Assembly (NCBI GenBank): GCA_030595255.1
Contig: JAUVDP010000006.1
Location: 1-49,930 of the forward strand
DNA length: 49,930 nucleotides
Direction of reading: 5' to 3'
Origin: Mycoplasmatota bacterium
Lineage (GTDB): Bacteria > Bacillota_I > Bacilli_A > Izemoplasmatales > Izemoplasmataceae
The translations under genes were made by a program, and so were the position numbers. The notes beneath the pieces were generated by a model that saw only the letters and a list, made by a program, of their open reading frames with translations, made no database searches and was not told where the DNA came from. How positions within the stretch are numbered: position 1 is the stretch's first letter; each line of letters starts with the position of its first letter. Shown here one piece after another: positions 31,532-39,499 of this stretch.

Positions 31532-32728
31532 CTATTGTTTATCCCAATCTAATAATCTTTTAGTTCCTTCTAAACTTCTTAAATATGTAATATCTTGAGA
31601 TATCTCAAGTACTCCTATATAGTTATTCTTTATATCTCTAACTGCGTGATATGTAATATAAAGCATCACATCATTAAATGTTATCCAGAAATCTGCGAAA
31701 TCTTTTTTTCCTTCTTTAAAAGCTTCTACTATATCTTCTACTACTTTAACACTTTTAGGAGGATGACAGTGCTTAACTAGTCTTCCTATTACTGAAGGAT
31801 TTCTAGGAAAGTGTCTTTCTTTTCGATCATTAAAATATTTAACTCTATTATCCTTATCTACAAATGTAATATCTAGTGGTAAATAGTTAAAGATTAAATC
31901 AATCTCTTTTAAACTTAGAGAACCAGTTTTAGTTTTGAATTCACCTTTAAAGATAGTTTCTTCTTTATCTTTGAAGTATTTAGAGTCTGGGATTATATCT
32001 GTCATTGAATATCCATATTCAAATGACTCTACATATATATCATTTAGTACTTCTTCACTTAAAGTCATTTCAGCAACAGGTAATAAGATAAGTTCATCTT
32101 TAATATTAAGTCCAAAGATTAGATAATAATATTCTCCAATTAAGAATAAGAATTCTTTTTCATCTATTACTTCTTTTCTAAGTTCAATGAGTAAATCCTT
32201 AACTAGCTTTCTAGCATCATCATGTAAACTCCACATAACTTCTAAAGGCTTAGTTGAAGGCATAGTTTTTTCTAAATGAGGGAATAATATATTCTCTTTT
32301 TTAATAAACTTTTTCTCAAACTCTAAACATTTAATAAACCCTTTTATTAAGGCTTCTTTATGAATATCTATCTCATTCTTTTTAAAGTAAGGTTTTAATG
32401 AATTTAAATGTGATTCCATTGCTCTATTTTCTTTAAGTAAACTATTAAAGAAAATATGATCATAAGTTTCTTTCTTAACTTCGGTTAATCCATGATAAAA
32501 CACATTCACAAATCTATTTGCGCTATCTTTAATATCTTCTATTGAATACGTTGTGTTTTGTTTATACATATCAAGATAAAATAAATCAATTGGTCTTATA
32601 TCTTTAATAGTATCTGCGTATTTATCATAAATCTCTTTCTTTGAATATTTATCACTACCAATGATCAATTCTTTCATGAATTGATCAAGTCTTTTTATCT
32701 TGTCTATATCTTTATGTAAAAGTTCCAT
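31532..32728 (-). CDS. DUF438/hemerythrin-like/PAS sensor-type protein
   Basis: 398 residues, soluble. It is built of an N-terminal DUF438 helical domain (about 1-80), a hemerythrin-like helical region (about 85-205, with ENILFPHLEKTMPSTKPLEVMWSLHDDARKL supplying H and E/D residues) and a C-terminal PAS domain (about 270-390). The PAS domain has the family stretch LPLDITFVDKDNRVKYFNDRKERHFPRNPSVIGRLVKHCHPPKSV. The CHPP motif and PAS fold suggest sensing of a gas, metal or redox ligand. No output domain (kinase, HTH, GGDEF) is present, so how it signals is unknown. It is monocistronic, with a TTTACA-16-TATAAT promoter. Confidence 0.8.
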   Translation of the reverse strand: MELLHKDIDKIKRLDQFMKELIIGSDKYSKKEIYDKYADTIKDIRPIDLFYLDMYKQNTTYSIEDIKDSANRFVNVFYHGLTEVKKETYDHIFFNSLLKENRAMESHLNSLKPYFKKNEIDIHKEALIKGFIKCLEFEKKFIKKENILFPHLEKTMPSTKPLEVMWSLHDDARKLVKDLLIELRKEVIDEKEFLFLIGEYYYLIFGLNIKDELILLPVAEMTLSEEVLNDIYVESFEYGYSMTDIIPDSKYFKDKEETIFKGEFKTKTGSLSLKEIDLIFNYLPLDITFVDKDNRVKYFNDRKERHFPRNPSVIGRLVKHCHPPKSVKVVEDIVEAFKEGKKDFADFWITFNDVMLYITYHAVRDIKNNYIGVLEISQDITYLRSLEGTKRLLDWDKQ

Positions 32729-32753
32729 AATGACCTCCTATGCTTATAACCAT

Positions 32754-32781
32754 ATTATACTAAATTGTATATTTTTGTAAA
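32754..32781 (-). promoter_or_regulatory. Promoter of the DUF438 gene
   Basis: Minus-strand TTTACA (32776-32781), 16 bases, TATAAT (32754-32759), about 25 bases before the ATG, which has an AGGAGG site. Confidence 0.7.
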
Positions 32782-32786
32782 ATCTA

Positions 32787-34127
32787 CTATTTTAATTCTA
32801 GAGCTTTTTTTACAAGACTCAGTGTATCTTCAATCATGAATAATGGGATATTTAAGATATTGCCATCAATTGATAAATTTTTAAGAGAATATCTGATTCT
32901 TAACTTTGTTTCTTTTGGATACATTTTCATATATTTCTTAAGACTTGTACTTTTAATATTTATTCCCGCTTTTGCCTCTACAGGATAAACATCATTTTCA
33001 ATTTGAATCAAGAAATCTATTTCAGCTTTTATATTTGCGTTTTCCGGTGTCCAATACCTTGGTGTATATCCTAAGATTCTAACTAAGTTATTTATGACAT
33101 AATTTTCAGTAAATGAACCTTTAAATTCAGTAAAAAGTTTATCACCTTGTGTGAAAATACTTGTTGACATTTTTGATTTTTTTCTTAATAAACCAACATC
33201 TGATAAATAAATTTTAAACGCTGACAAATCATCATATGCGCTTAATGGTAATCCAGGTTTACTTGATCTATAAACCTGTGTAACCATTTCAGCATCAATA
33301 AGCCATCTTAAAGCATCTTCATATTCTCTAGCTCTAGCGCCAGACTTAACTGCCTTATATATAAATTTCTTGTTTTCTTTTGCAAGTTGTGAGGGAATAC
33401 TATCCCATATCTTCTTAATTTTAGGTAGATCTCTAGTATTTGGGTATTTCATGAAATCATGCTCATAAGACAACAAGATAAACTCAAGAGTTCTTTCAAC
33501 TAAATCCATATTTTTATCATCTATAAAACGTAGTATAACTTCTGGTAATCCCCCAATTATAAAATATACTTTTAAAGCTTCCGTTAGTTGATTGAAAAAT
33601 AGATCTGGGATAACATCAATTGTCTCACTAGTCTTTAAATACTTTAAAAGATTACTTTTTCCATAAGCCTCTAAAAACTCGTAAAATGACATTGGATAAA
33701 GTTTCATAAAATCAACTTTACCAACAGGAAATGATTTTGGCTTAGATAGAGTAATTCCTAGTAAAGAACTAGCACAAACTATATGATAATCATCTGCATT
33801 TTCTTCAAAATACTTGAGAGAATTCAATGCTTCATTACTTTCTTGGATTTCATCAAGTATTATTAATGTATTGTCTTTTTCAATATTCATTCCTAATGCT
33901 ATTTCTAAAGATTCAATAATTCTTTTTGGATTTTTTGTTAATTCAAAGAATTGGTTGTATTCAGGATTTTCATCAAAATTAATATAAGCAATATTATGAT
34001 AATTATCTTTCCCAAATTCTTTTAAAAGCCATGTTTTACCACATTGCCTAATTCCTCTTAAAATAAGTGGCTTACGGTACTTTGATGCTTTCCATTTAAC
34101 TAGTTCTGCCATCATTTGTCTTTTCAT
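32787..34127 (-). CDS. AAA ATPase with DUF4143 C-terminal domain
   Basis: 446 residues. Walker A is RGIRQCGKTWLLKEF (about 24-38), Walker B is LIILDEIQE (about 88-96) and the sensor is CASSLLGI. The C-terminal DUF4143 region contains ENYVINNLVRILGYTPRYWT and EIDFLIQIENDVYPVEAKAG, a PD-(D/E)XK-like E-I-D...E-A-K arrangement. This two-part family is abundant and uncharacterised in prokaryotes and is often mobile or linked to defence; no such linkage is seen here. It has its own promoter (34212-34240), and two TGTGA/TCACA palindromes lie in its leader. Confidence 0.88.
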   Translation of the reverse strand: MKRQMMAELVKWKASKYRKPLILRGIRQCGKTWLLKEFGKDNYHNIAYINFDENPEYNQFFELTKNPKRIIESLEIALGMNIEKDNTLIILDEIQESNEALNSLKYFEENADDYHIVCASSLLGITLSKPKSFPVGKVDFMKLYPMSFYEFLEAYGKSNLLKYLKTSETIDVIPDLFFNQLTEALKVYFIIGGLPEVILRFIDDKNMDLVERTLEFILLSYEHDFMKYPNTRDLPKIKKIWDSIPSQLAKENKKFIYKAVKSGARAREYEDALRWLIDAEMVTQVYRSSKPGLPLSAYDDLSAFKIYLSDVGLLRKKSKMSTSIFTQGDKLFTEFKGSFTENYVINNLVRILGYTPRYWTPENANIKAEIDFLIQIENDVYPVEAKAGINIKSTSLKKYMKMYPKETKLRIRYSLKNLSIDGNILNIPLFMIEDTLSLVKKALELK

Positions 34128-34154
34128 AAAATCACCTCATCATTAATAGTAATG

Positions 34155-34200
34155 TGTGATTAATCACATTATTATGCATGTTTATGTGAATGTTATCACA
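34155..34200. promoter_or_regulatory. Two TGTGA/TCACA palindromes in the AAA-DUF4143 leader
   Basis: TGTGATTAATCACA (34155-34168, perfect) and TGTGAATGTTATCACA (34185-34200; TGTGA-N6-TCACA). Their starts are 30 bases apart. The second has the spacing used by CRP/FNR-type and Rex repressors. Both lie downstream of the predicted transcription start, so a bound protein would act as a roadblock. Confidence 0.6.
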
Positions 34201-34211
34201 TTTATATTCAA

Positions 34212-34240
34212 ATTATAACTTAATTTTATGAGTATGTCCA
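34212..34240 (-). promoter_or_regulatory. Promoter of the AAA-DUF4143 gene
   Basis: Minus-strand TGGACA (34235-34240), 17 bases, TATAAT (34212-34217). It lies immediately after the DUF2339 stop. Confidence 0.75.
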
Positions 34241-34243
34241 ATA

Positions 34244-36289
34244 TTATTTCACATCTCCATACTCTTTTTGTAGATATGCATAAAGGAATGATATCCCAAG
34301 TAATGTAAATCCTAGAATGAAATAAGTAACCATTCTGACAAATGTTGTAAAGTCTTGTGTATAGAAGTCATATATAAAGAACTTTAAAAGAGAGTAATAA
34401 ATAGACCCTAGTCCTAGTTTCCTAGTTAATGTCCAATCTCCTTTAAACCCAAGTAATATCCCTCCCGCAGAAGCTATCATAAAGTAACTAGATAATATTA
34501 CTTTGTCAAATTCTATATTAATATAACGATGAATAAAGTAACTATGTATAAGAACACCTATTAAGTAAATTATGATGAATGTCCATTCATCATCCATTTC
34601 TTTATTTTTACTGTAGTAAAGCTCTTTAAGAGATTGGATGATATATATATTAATCGCTAATACTACTAAGAATTTAGCCACATCATTAAATAATGCAAAG
34701 TTATGATCAAAGTACATTAAGCTTACCCAAAATACTACCACAACAATTTTAATATTTAATCCAATTAAAAATTCCTTCTTATATTTCATTTTAAATATAT
34801 CTAATTCCATAAGCCATCTATATCCAACAAACCCAAGAACAACCATAGATCCAATAATTGATAAATCAACATTTATCCATTCCCTAGTAAGCATAATAAT
34901 CACAGGTATTATTAAGAATAGATTTATTGTTTGAACTGAAGTATAATCAATTTCATCTTCTTCTTTTCTAACGTATTTAAAGAATAAATTAATAAGAAGT
35001 AACACAACACCAATTGCTAAACTACCTAATATCACATCTAATTGATAAAAACTAAACGATTGATATGTAATATGTCTGTTTATTAATCTAATTGAAAATA
35101 TTATCATAAACGTATACGCAGCTATTTTATGTATAAACTCTTTAGTTATTTTTGATAGTAAGTAAAAGACTATTAAAGATACCCCACTAACCATTATTGA
35201 GTAATAGAAATCATATGGAGAACTTTCAAAACTATTACTTCCGGCATATAATCCAAATAAGAATAAATTAAATACTATAACTAATAAATAATATAAATTA
35301 ACATTATTAACTTCTTTATTTTTCTTCAAGTAATTGAATGTGTATATAGGAGTTAATAATACTGCTATATATAAAGGTATATAATTTACATAATCAAAGT
35401 CAAGATTATAATCCAAATAATTAGCAACATTAATAGCTACAAGCATTAATAAAATAGTTGTGAACAAACTAGTAGTAAACTTAAATATAGGTAATGCTTT
35501 ATTTATCATTATAATATTTACAATATATACAAAGAATAACATCATAAGAGTAAACATAACTTCAAAATAAGAAAGCCCATTAGAACTATCTATCATAAGA
35601 TAAATGCAATAAGAAATAAACATTATAGATAATATATTTATCATTATTGTTTTAATAATCATTTTATCATTTAAATATTTAACTAAATGCATATAAAGAA
35701 TAAATCCAAAAGTTACAACAAGTAAAGTTATTTCAATACTATCCCATATATTTTGATCTCCATGTAGATAAGGATTTGGGATAAACCATACAACCATATA
35801 AAAGATTAATAAAACTGAATCTAAAAAACTATATCTTTTTTTATAAAAATATAAAAAACTAGCAATCATTAATCCTACACTACTATAACTAAGAAAAGTA
35901 TCATCTATAAGTTCATACTGATACCTTGATAATATAATTACTAAGTAAAATGTAAATACACTAATAGCATAAAATACATTACTAAAAACTTCACTATTTC
36001 TTCTTTCAAACCACCAACCTATTACACCAAGTAACACCGCAATAGCAAACACTAATAACACTCTACCTAAGTCAGGCATCCATTCATAAGCTAATTGCCC
36101 AAATGATACAATACCTAAAAATATTAATACTCCAGCAATCTTCGCAATAACGTTCTTTCCTAAAAAGAACTCAAAGACATTTTTAGAAACATCATGATCT
36201 CTCATATACTTTTCTATTGGATTTAAATCCTCTTCATAATTTGTGGACTTAATTTCTACTTCTTCTATACTATTCAACTCTTCATTCAT
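34244..36289 (-). CDS. DUF2339-type polytopic membrane protein
   Basis: 681 residues with an acidic cytoplasmic N-terminus (about 45 residues). The family signature follows: FFLGKNVIAKIAGVLIFLGIVSFGQLAYEWMPDLGRVLLVFAIAVLLGVIGWWFERR. About 20 membrane segments fill the rest. DUF2339 proteins are large, widespread and uncharacterised; no catalytic motif is visible. It is preceded by a membrane-bound XRE regulator gene on the same strand, but a hairpin separates them. The start is supported by AGGAGGAG seven bases upstream. Confidence 0.75.
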   Translation of the reverse strand: MNEELNSIEEVEIKSTNYEEDLNPIEKYMRDHDVSKNVFEFFLGKNVIAKIAGVLIFLGIVSFGQLAYEWMPDLGRVLLVFAIAVLLGVIGWWFERRNSEVFSNVFYAISVFTFYLVIILSRYQYELIDDTFLSYSSVGLMIASFLYFYKKRYSFLDSVLLIFYMVVWFIPNPYLHGDQNIWDSIEITLLVVTFGFILYMHLVKYLNDKMIIKTIMINILSIMFISYCIYLMIDSSNGLSYFEVMFTLMMLFFVYIVNIIMINKALPIFKFTTSLFTTILLMLVAINVANYLDYNLDFDYVNYIPLYIAVLLTPIYTFNYLKKNKEVNNVNLYYLLVIVFNLFLFGLYAGSNSFESSPYDFYYSIMVSGVSLIVFYLLSKITKEFIHKIAAYTFMIIFSIRLINRHITYQSFSFYQLDVILGSLAIGVVLLLINLFFKYVRKEEDEIDYTSVQTINLFLIIPVIIMLTREWINVDLSIIGSMVVLGFVGYRWLMELDIFKMKYKKEFLIGLNIKIVVVVFWVSLMYFDHNFALFNDVAKFLVVLAINIYIIQSLKELYYSKNKEMDDEWTFIIIYLIGVLIHSYFIHRYINIEFDKVILSSYFMIASAGGILLGFKGDWTLTRKLGLGSIYYSLLKFFIYDFYTQDFTTFVRMVTYFILGFTLLGISFLYAYLQKEYGDVK

Positions 36290-36320
36290 AATATTCTCCT
36301 CCTAAATTTTTCCATAATAA

Positions 36321-36343
36321 AAGACAGCTGAGTAAGCTGTCTT
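36321..36343 (-). terminator. Hairpin after the XRE-membrane regulator
   Basis: Nine-bp stem AAGACAGCT/AGCTGTCTT followed by TTATTATGG on the minus strand. It is a modest terminator, so some readthrough into the DUF2339 gene is likely. Confidence 0.6.
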
Positions 36344-36408
36344 TGCTCACCACTTTAATTTATTACTCTTCTTATCTTTATAAAGACTAATACTCTAGTG
36401 GGATTTAG

Positions 36409-37482
36409 TTAATCGTTTTTAAAAAATGGTTTGGTTTTTCCTTTTAAATTAACACTTTGTTTATATAAAGAACTTATTAGTAAATCAAAGCCTACATATA
36501 AAATTACAAGTACTATTCCATCATATCGATCCTTAGTTAATTCAAACATGTGTGACTCTGTAAATGCTAAGAAGAATACAAACAGATATAGTAATCTAAA
36601 TGAATAAACATTTACTAATTTCATTACCTTAGATACTCTCTTATTTGAATTACGTAATTCAAATCCAATTACTAAAGTAACTATACTAACAATGTAGAAT
36701 ACTGCTATAAAATATATTTCTGTATTAGATACATCAATAAACCAATTATTAAAGAATGTATAAACTGGAAGTACGCTCATTACTAGAAAGTAAAATATTA
36801 TATAAACATAAGGTTCATATCTTGATTCTCTTTTAGCTAACACTAACTTAGAATCAACATTTAAAAGTATTCTAGTTGAAATGATATACATTGATATAAG
36901 ATACATTATAAATATTATGAGCGGTGACGGTAATAATATTTGTAATATTAAACAAAATAATACTAGTACTAATACTAAAATAGTAATTACTCTATTTAAA
37001 TATATATTACCTTTAGAAAAGCTTATAACCTTAGTAATAGTAAATACACTAAATACTATTTGAAATAGTAAATATGTAAATAGTATTACTGAAGTAGTAA
37101 CTTCAAATCCAAATACACCTTTAAATATTAACTGATACCCATTTTCTGATCCTAATAAGCTATTATCAAGGAAAGGTAGAAATAAGACAATACCCATTAA
37201 GATAGACATTGTTATCTTAATGATTTCTTTATTTCTATTACTTCTTTTTAAAAGTTTTTTATCTTCTACTTCATTACTTTCCGCAGATAAAATTTCATCA
37301 ATAGTAATTTCATAAAAAGATCCTAGTAATTGTAAACTTGATAAATCAGGTAGTGATTCTCCTTTTTCCCACTTAGAAACTGCTTGATGAGAAACACTAC
37401 ATATACTTGCTACTTCCCCTTGCGATAATCCCTTTAGATTTCTTAATCCTTTTAGGTATATCCCGATTTCTTTGTTGTCCAT
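36409..37482 (-). CDS. XRE-type HTH regulator fused to a polytopic membrane domain
   Basis: 357 residues. The N-terminal HTH_3 domain (about 7-60: LRNLKGLSQGEVASICSVSHQAVSKWEKGESLPD) is followed by a short linker and about eight membrane segments from residue 88 on. DNA binding at the membrane is therefore expected, an arrangement seen in uncharacterised Firmicutes regulators that sense membrane conditions. The ATG follows a GGGAGG site. A long (about 300-base) intergenic region with a perfect palindrome separates it from the cupin gene; it may control itself and the DUF2339 protein downstream. Confidence 0.8.
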   Translation of the reverse strand: MDNKEIGIYLKGLRNLKGLSQGEVASICSVSHQAVSKWEKGESLPDLSSLQLLGSFYEITIDEILSAESNEVEDKKLLKRSNRNKEIIKITMSILMGIVLFLPFLDNSLLGSENGYQLIFKGVFGFEVTTSVILFTYLLFQIVFSVFTITKVISFSKGNIYLNRVITILVLVLVLFCLILQILLPSPLIIFIMYLISMYIISTRILLNVDSKLVLAKRESRYEPYVYIIFYFLVMSVLPVYTFFNNWFIDVSNTEIYFIAVFYIVSIVTLVIGFELRNSNKRVSKVMKLVNVYSFRLLYLFVFFLAFTESHMFELTKDRYDGIVLVILYVGFDLLISSLYKQSVNLKGKTKPFFKND

Positions 37483-37682
37483 GGTTCAACCTCCCGCTTA
37501 AATAATAATTTAGTTAGCCCTTATAGGCAAGATACTACAAATTGAATACCTTCAACTGTTAGTTGAATATTTATATAAATGGCTTTAATAAGACATTTAT
37601 TTGATTATTTTTTTTAATGTTAATTGTTTATTTGTAAAAATTTACATATTCACTACTTTAATTATAACATATAATAATCTTC

Positions 37683-37698
37683 AATTTAACGTTAAATT
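37683..37698. promoter_or_regulatory. 16-base perfect palindrome, putative operator
   Basis: AATTTAAC followed by GTTAAATT, located at the -35 position of the regulator promoter. A natural candidate for binding by the XRE protein itself. Confidence 0.5.
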
Positions 37699-37738
37699 AT
37701 ACAAATAAGACTCTTCTTTATTATCATTATCGTTATAA

Positions 37739-37767
37739 TTGACTGTCTAATATTATCATGGGATAAT
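37739..37767 (+). promoter_or_regulatory. Promoter of the cupin gene
   Basis: TTGACT (37739-37744), 17 bases, GATAAT (37762-37767), about 22 bases before the ATG. Repeated ATTATC-like units precede it (37720-37737), loosely like a Fur-type box. Confidence 0.6.
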
Positions 37768-37789
37768 TAAATCAAAAAAGGAGTATGTT

Positions 37790-38110
37790 ATGAAAGTAAT
37801 TAAAATGTCCGAAGTTAAAGGTGAAATTAACAAAAGAGGTTTCTTAGCAAAAACACTTGTTGAACACAAAAATGCTACTGTTAAAAACTTAATTATTAGT
37901 GCGGGTGATATTATTCCACCTCATAGAGTTCCTGTAGATGTATTCTTCTACGTTATAAAAGGTAAAGGTACAATTGTTATTGGTGATTCAGAAGCACTAG
38001 TAAATGAAGGTGATATTGTAACTTGCCCACAAAATGTTTACATGTCAGTTAAAGCTGATCAGGGTGTAGATTTCTCTTTCTTAAATGTTAAAACGCCTAG
38101 TTTAACTTAA
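37790..38110 (+). CDS. Small cupin-domain protein
   Basis: 106 residues, a single cupin barrel. Motif 1 is IIPPHRVPVDVFFYVIKGKGTIVIGD, with one clear histidine and no second His in the usual HxH; motif 2 is VNEGDIVTCPQNVYMSVK with no histidine. The full metal-binding set (two His, Glu, His) is incomplete, so a metal-poor or non-enzymatic sensor or storage role is possible. It has an AAAAAAGGAG site. It is monocistronic and ended by a strong terminator. The function is unknown. Confidence 0.8.
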   Translation: MKVIKMSEVKGEINKRGFLAKTLVEHKNATVKNLIISAGDIIPPHRVPVDVFFYVIKGKGTIVIGDSEALVNEGDIVTCPQNVYMSVKADQGVDFSFLNVKTPSLT

Positions 38111-38172
38111 TTACAATACTTAATAAGATTATATAAATATAATTAGAATGATATTTATATATTATAACGCAA

Positions 38173-38204
38173 AAAAACGAGAACAATATTTGTTCTCGTT
38201 TTTT
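38173..38204 (+). terminator. Terminator of the cupin gene
   Basis: Stem of about 14 bp (AAAAACGAGAACAA/TTGTTCTCGTTTTT) with a three-base loop and a T-run, about 65 bases after the stop; A-runs make it usable on both strands. Confidence 0.85.
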
Positions 38205-38238
38205 CTATTCTACAAATACAAACTTTTTATAATATTAT

Positions 38239-38366
38239 TAACAGTTAGAGGTAGAGAATATTATTAGTAACTTAATTATATTTCATGCAATCTTATTAGA
38301 GGAATTGTCATTTGAAATGTTAGTTTTAACATTTAAAAGTTAAAATATCTACCTCTGTAACTGTTA
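38239..38366. repeat. 128-base element bounded by long inverted repeats
   Basis: TAACAGTTAGAGGTAGA (38239-38255) pairs with TCTACCTC-TG-TAACTGTTA (38348-38366) with a two-base bulge. An inner hairpin AAATGTTA/TAACATTT lies at 38315-38334. There is no open frame of note. It could be a structured RNA at the 3' end of the mtn operon or a small non-autonomous mobile element. Confidence 0.6.
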
Positions 38367-38371
38367 TAAAC

Positions 38372-39493
38372 TTATTTACTTACATTAGTCATATTGTTAT
38401 ATGCTTTTGTAATTGTATCTTTAGCAGATTGTTCACCATTCATAAATTTTACAATTTCATTTGTGAATATACCTATTAACTCACCAGTATTTAGTAAATT
38501 AGGTAAAGGAGATGATGTTTCAAGCATTTTTAATAAACTAGGATACCATTTATTTTTTTCTTGATCATTTATAAATGTAGATTTTCTTGTAGGATTCCCA
38601 CAATAAGTTCCTATTAAACTATCTACTCTTTTTGATGATAAGTATTTTATAAATTTTAGAGCTTCTTCACTTTTATTGGTCATTGAAGGAATACCAAAAC
38701 TCCATGTTACATTCCAAGATTCTTTCAGGCCAATAAATTTTAAAGTGTCTTTATTTATACAATTATCTCTAAGAATTTGTCCTATTTGGCCACCCCATGA
38801 GACAGCCATTAAAACTTTGTCTTTTTGAATACTTTCTAAAACTTCACTATTACCATAATTTAAAGTATCTTTATCTGAGTAATTTAGCATTTTTTTATAG
38901 TAATCAAGAGCCTTAATCCCGTTATCATTATTGAATAATGGGTTGCCTAATTCATCAAATGCATCAGCACCAAAAGCTCGTAGGTATGGTAAGAAGTCTA
39001 AAAATATTTCTGATTCATGAGCCTTTAAAACTGTTTTACTTTTTTTTGGTTCACCTAAATATTTTATAATATCTTTTATACTAATATTTTCATTTGATTC
39101 AATAGATACTTTATCTTTTCTATATGCAAGCATATGTCCATCGCAAAACGATGGTAGTAAATATAATTTATTGTTTAATTTCATCTCTTCTTGAATAATA
39201 TCTAAGATGTCACTAAAATCATATTCTAAATCATCACTTACATTTAATTCTTTAAGATAATTTTTATTTACAAATTCAGCAAGCCATAAATGTCCAGCAA
39301 CCATTACTACGTCATACTTATAACTTATAAAAGAATCAATTAATGTTGAATAATAATTCTCCCATTCAATAATATCAAAAATAACTTTTACATTATTAAT
39401 ACTTTCATAATCGGTAATTATATTGAGAGTCTTATCAGTATAACCATAAACAGCTGGATCTGAGACAGCAAGTATTCTTATTTCTTTTTTCAT
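38372..39493 (-). CDS. Extracellular solute-binding-protein homologue without a signal peptide
   Basis: 373 residues resembling family 1 sugar-binding proteins: DVVMVAGHLWLAEFVNKNYLKEL, LPSFCDGHMLAYRKD, AVSWGGQIGQI, and WNVTWSFGIPSMTNKSEEALKFIKYLSS. The N-terminus (MKKEIRILAVSDPAVYGYTD) starts directly with the first strand. An in-frame stop (that of the aldolase gene) lies six bases upstream, so no signal peptide or lipobox can have been missed. The product must be cytoplasmic unless another route exports it. The ribosome site is weak. Last gene of the mtn operon; perhaps an intracellular binder or sensor of the imported sugar. Confidence 0.75.
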   Translation of the reverse strand: MKKEIRILAVSDPAVYGYTDKTLNIITDYESINNVKVIFDIIEWENYYSTLIDSFISYKYDVVMVAGHLWLAEFVNKNYLKELNVSDDLEYDFSDILDIIQEEMKLNNKLYLLPSFCDGHMLAYRKDKVSIESNENISIKDIIKYLGEPKKSKTVLKAHESEIFLDFLPYLRAFGADAFDELGNPLFNNDNGIKALDYYKKMLNYSDKDTLNYGNSEVLESIQKDKVLMAVSWGGQIGQILRDNCINKDTLKFIGLKESWNVTWSFGIPSMTNKSEEALKFIKYLSSKRVDSLIGTYCGNPTRKSTFINDQEKNKWYPSLLKMLETSSPLPNLLNTGELIGIFTNEIVKFMNGEQSAKDTITKAYNNMTNVSK

Positions 39494-39499
39494 ACTAGC

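Larger units (their letters stand above)
37483..37789. other. Intergenic region between the XRE-membrane regulator and the cupin gene
   Basis: About 300 bases without a gene. It holds an extended -10 (TGTTATAAT, minus strand, TATAAT at 37661-37666) for the regulator, leaving a leader of about 170 bases. It also holds a perfect 16-base palindrome AATTTAACGTTAAATT (37683-37698) and the cupin promoter. No RNA gene was recognised. Confidence 0.6.

Noticed and set aside
32787-37482. Defence island around fic, AAA-DUF4143 and DUF2339 genes
   Set aside because: Each gene has its own promoter and terminator, no recognised defence effector, recombinase or tRNA boundary is present, and gene spacing is loose.
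37718-37740. Fur or PerR box before the cupin gene
   Set aside because: Repeated ATTATC-like units are present but do not form a 7-1-7 palindrome comparable with the clear box at 14969-14985.
38239-38260. GAGGTAGAG-like start resembling the 5' end of a lysine riboswitch
   Set aside because: The conserved inner parts and closing GCCGAAG segment are absent, and the element is not upstream of a gene on either strand in a sensible position.
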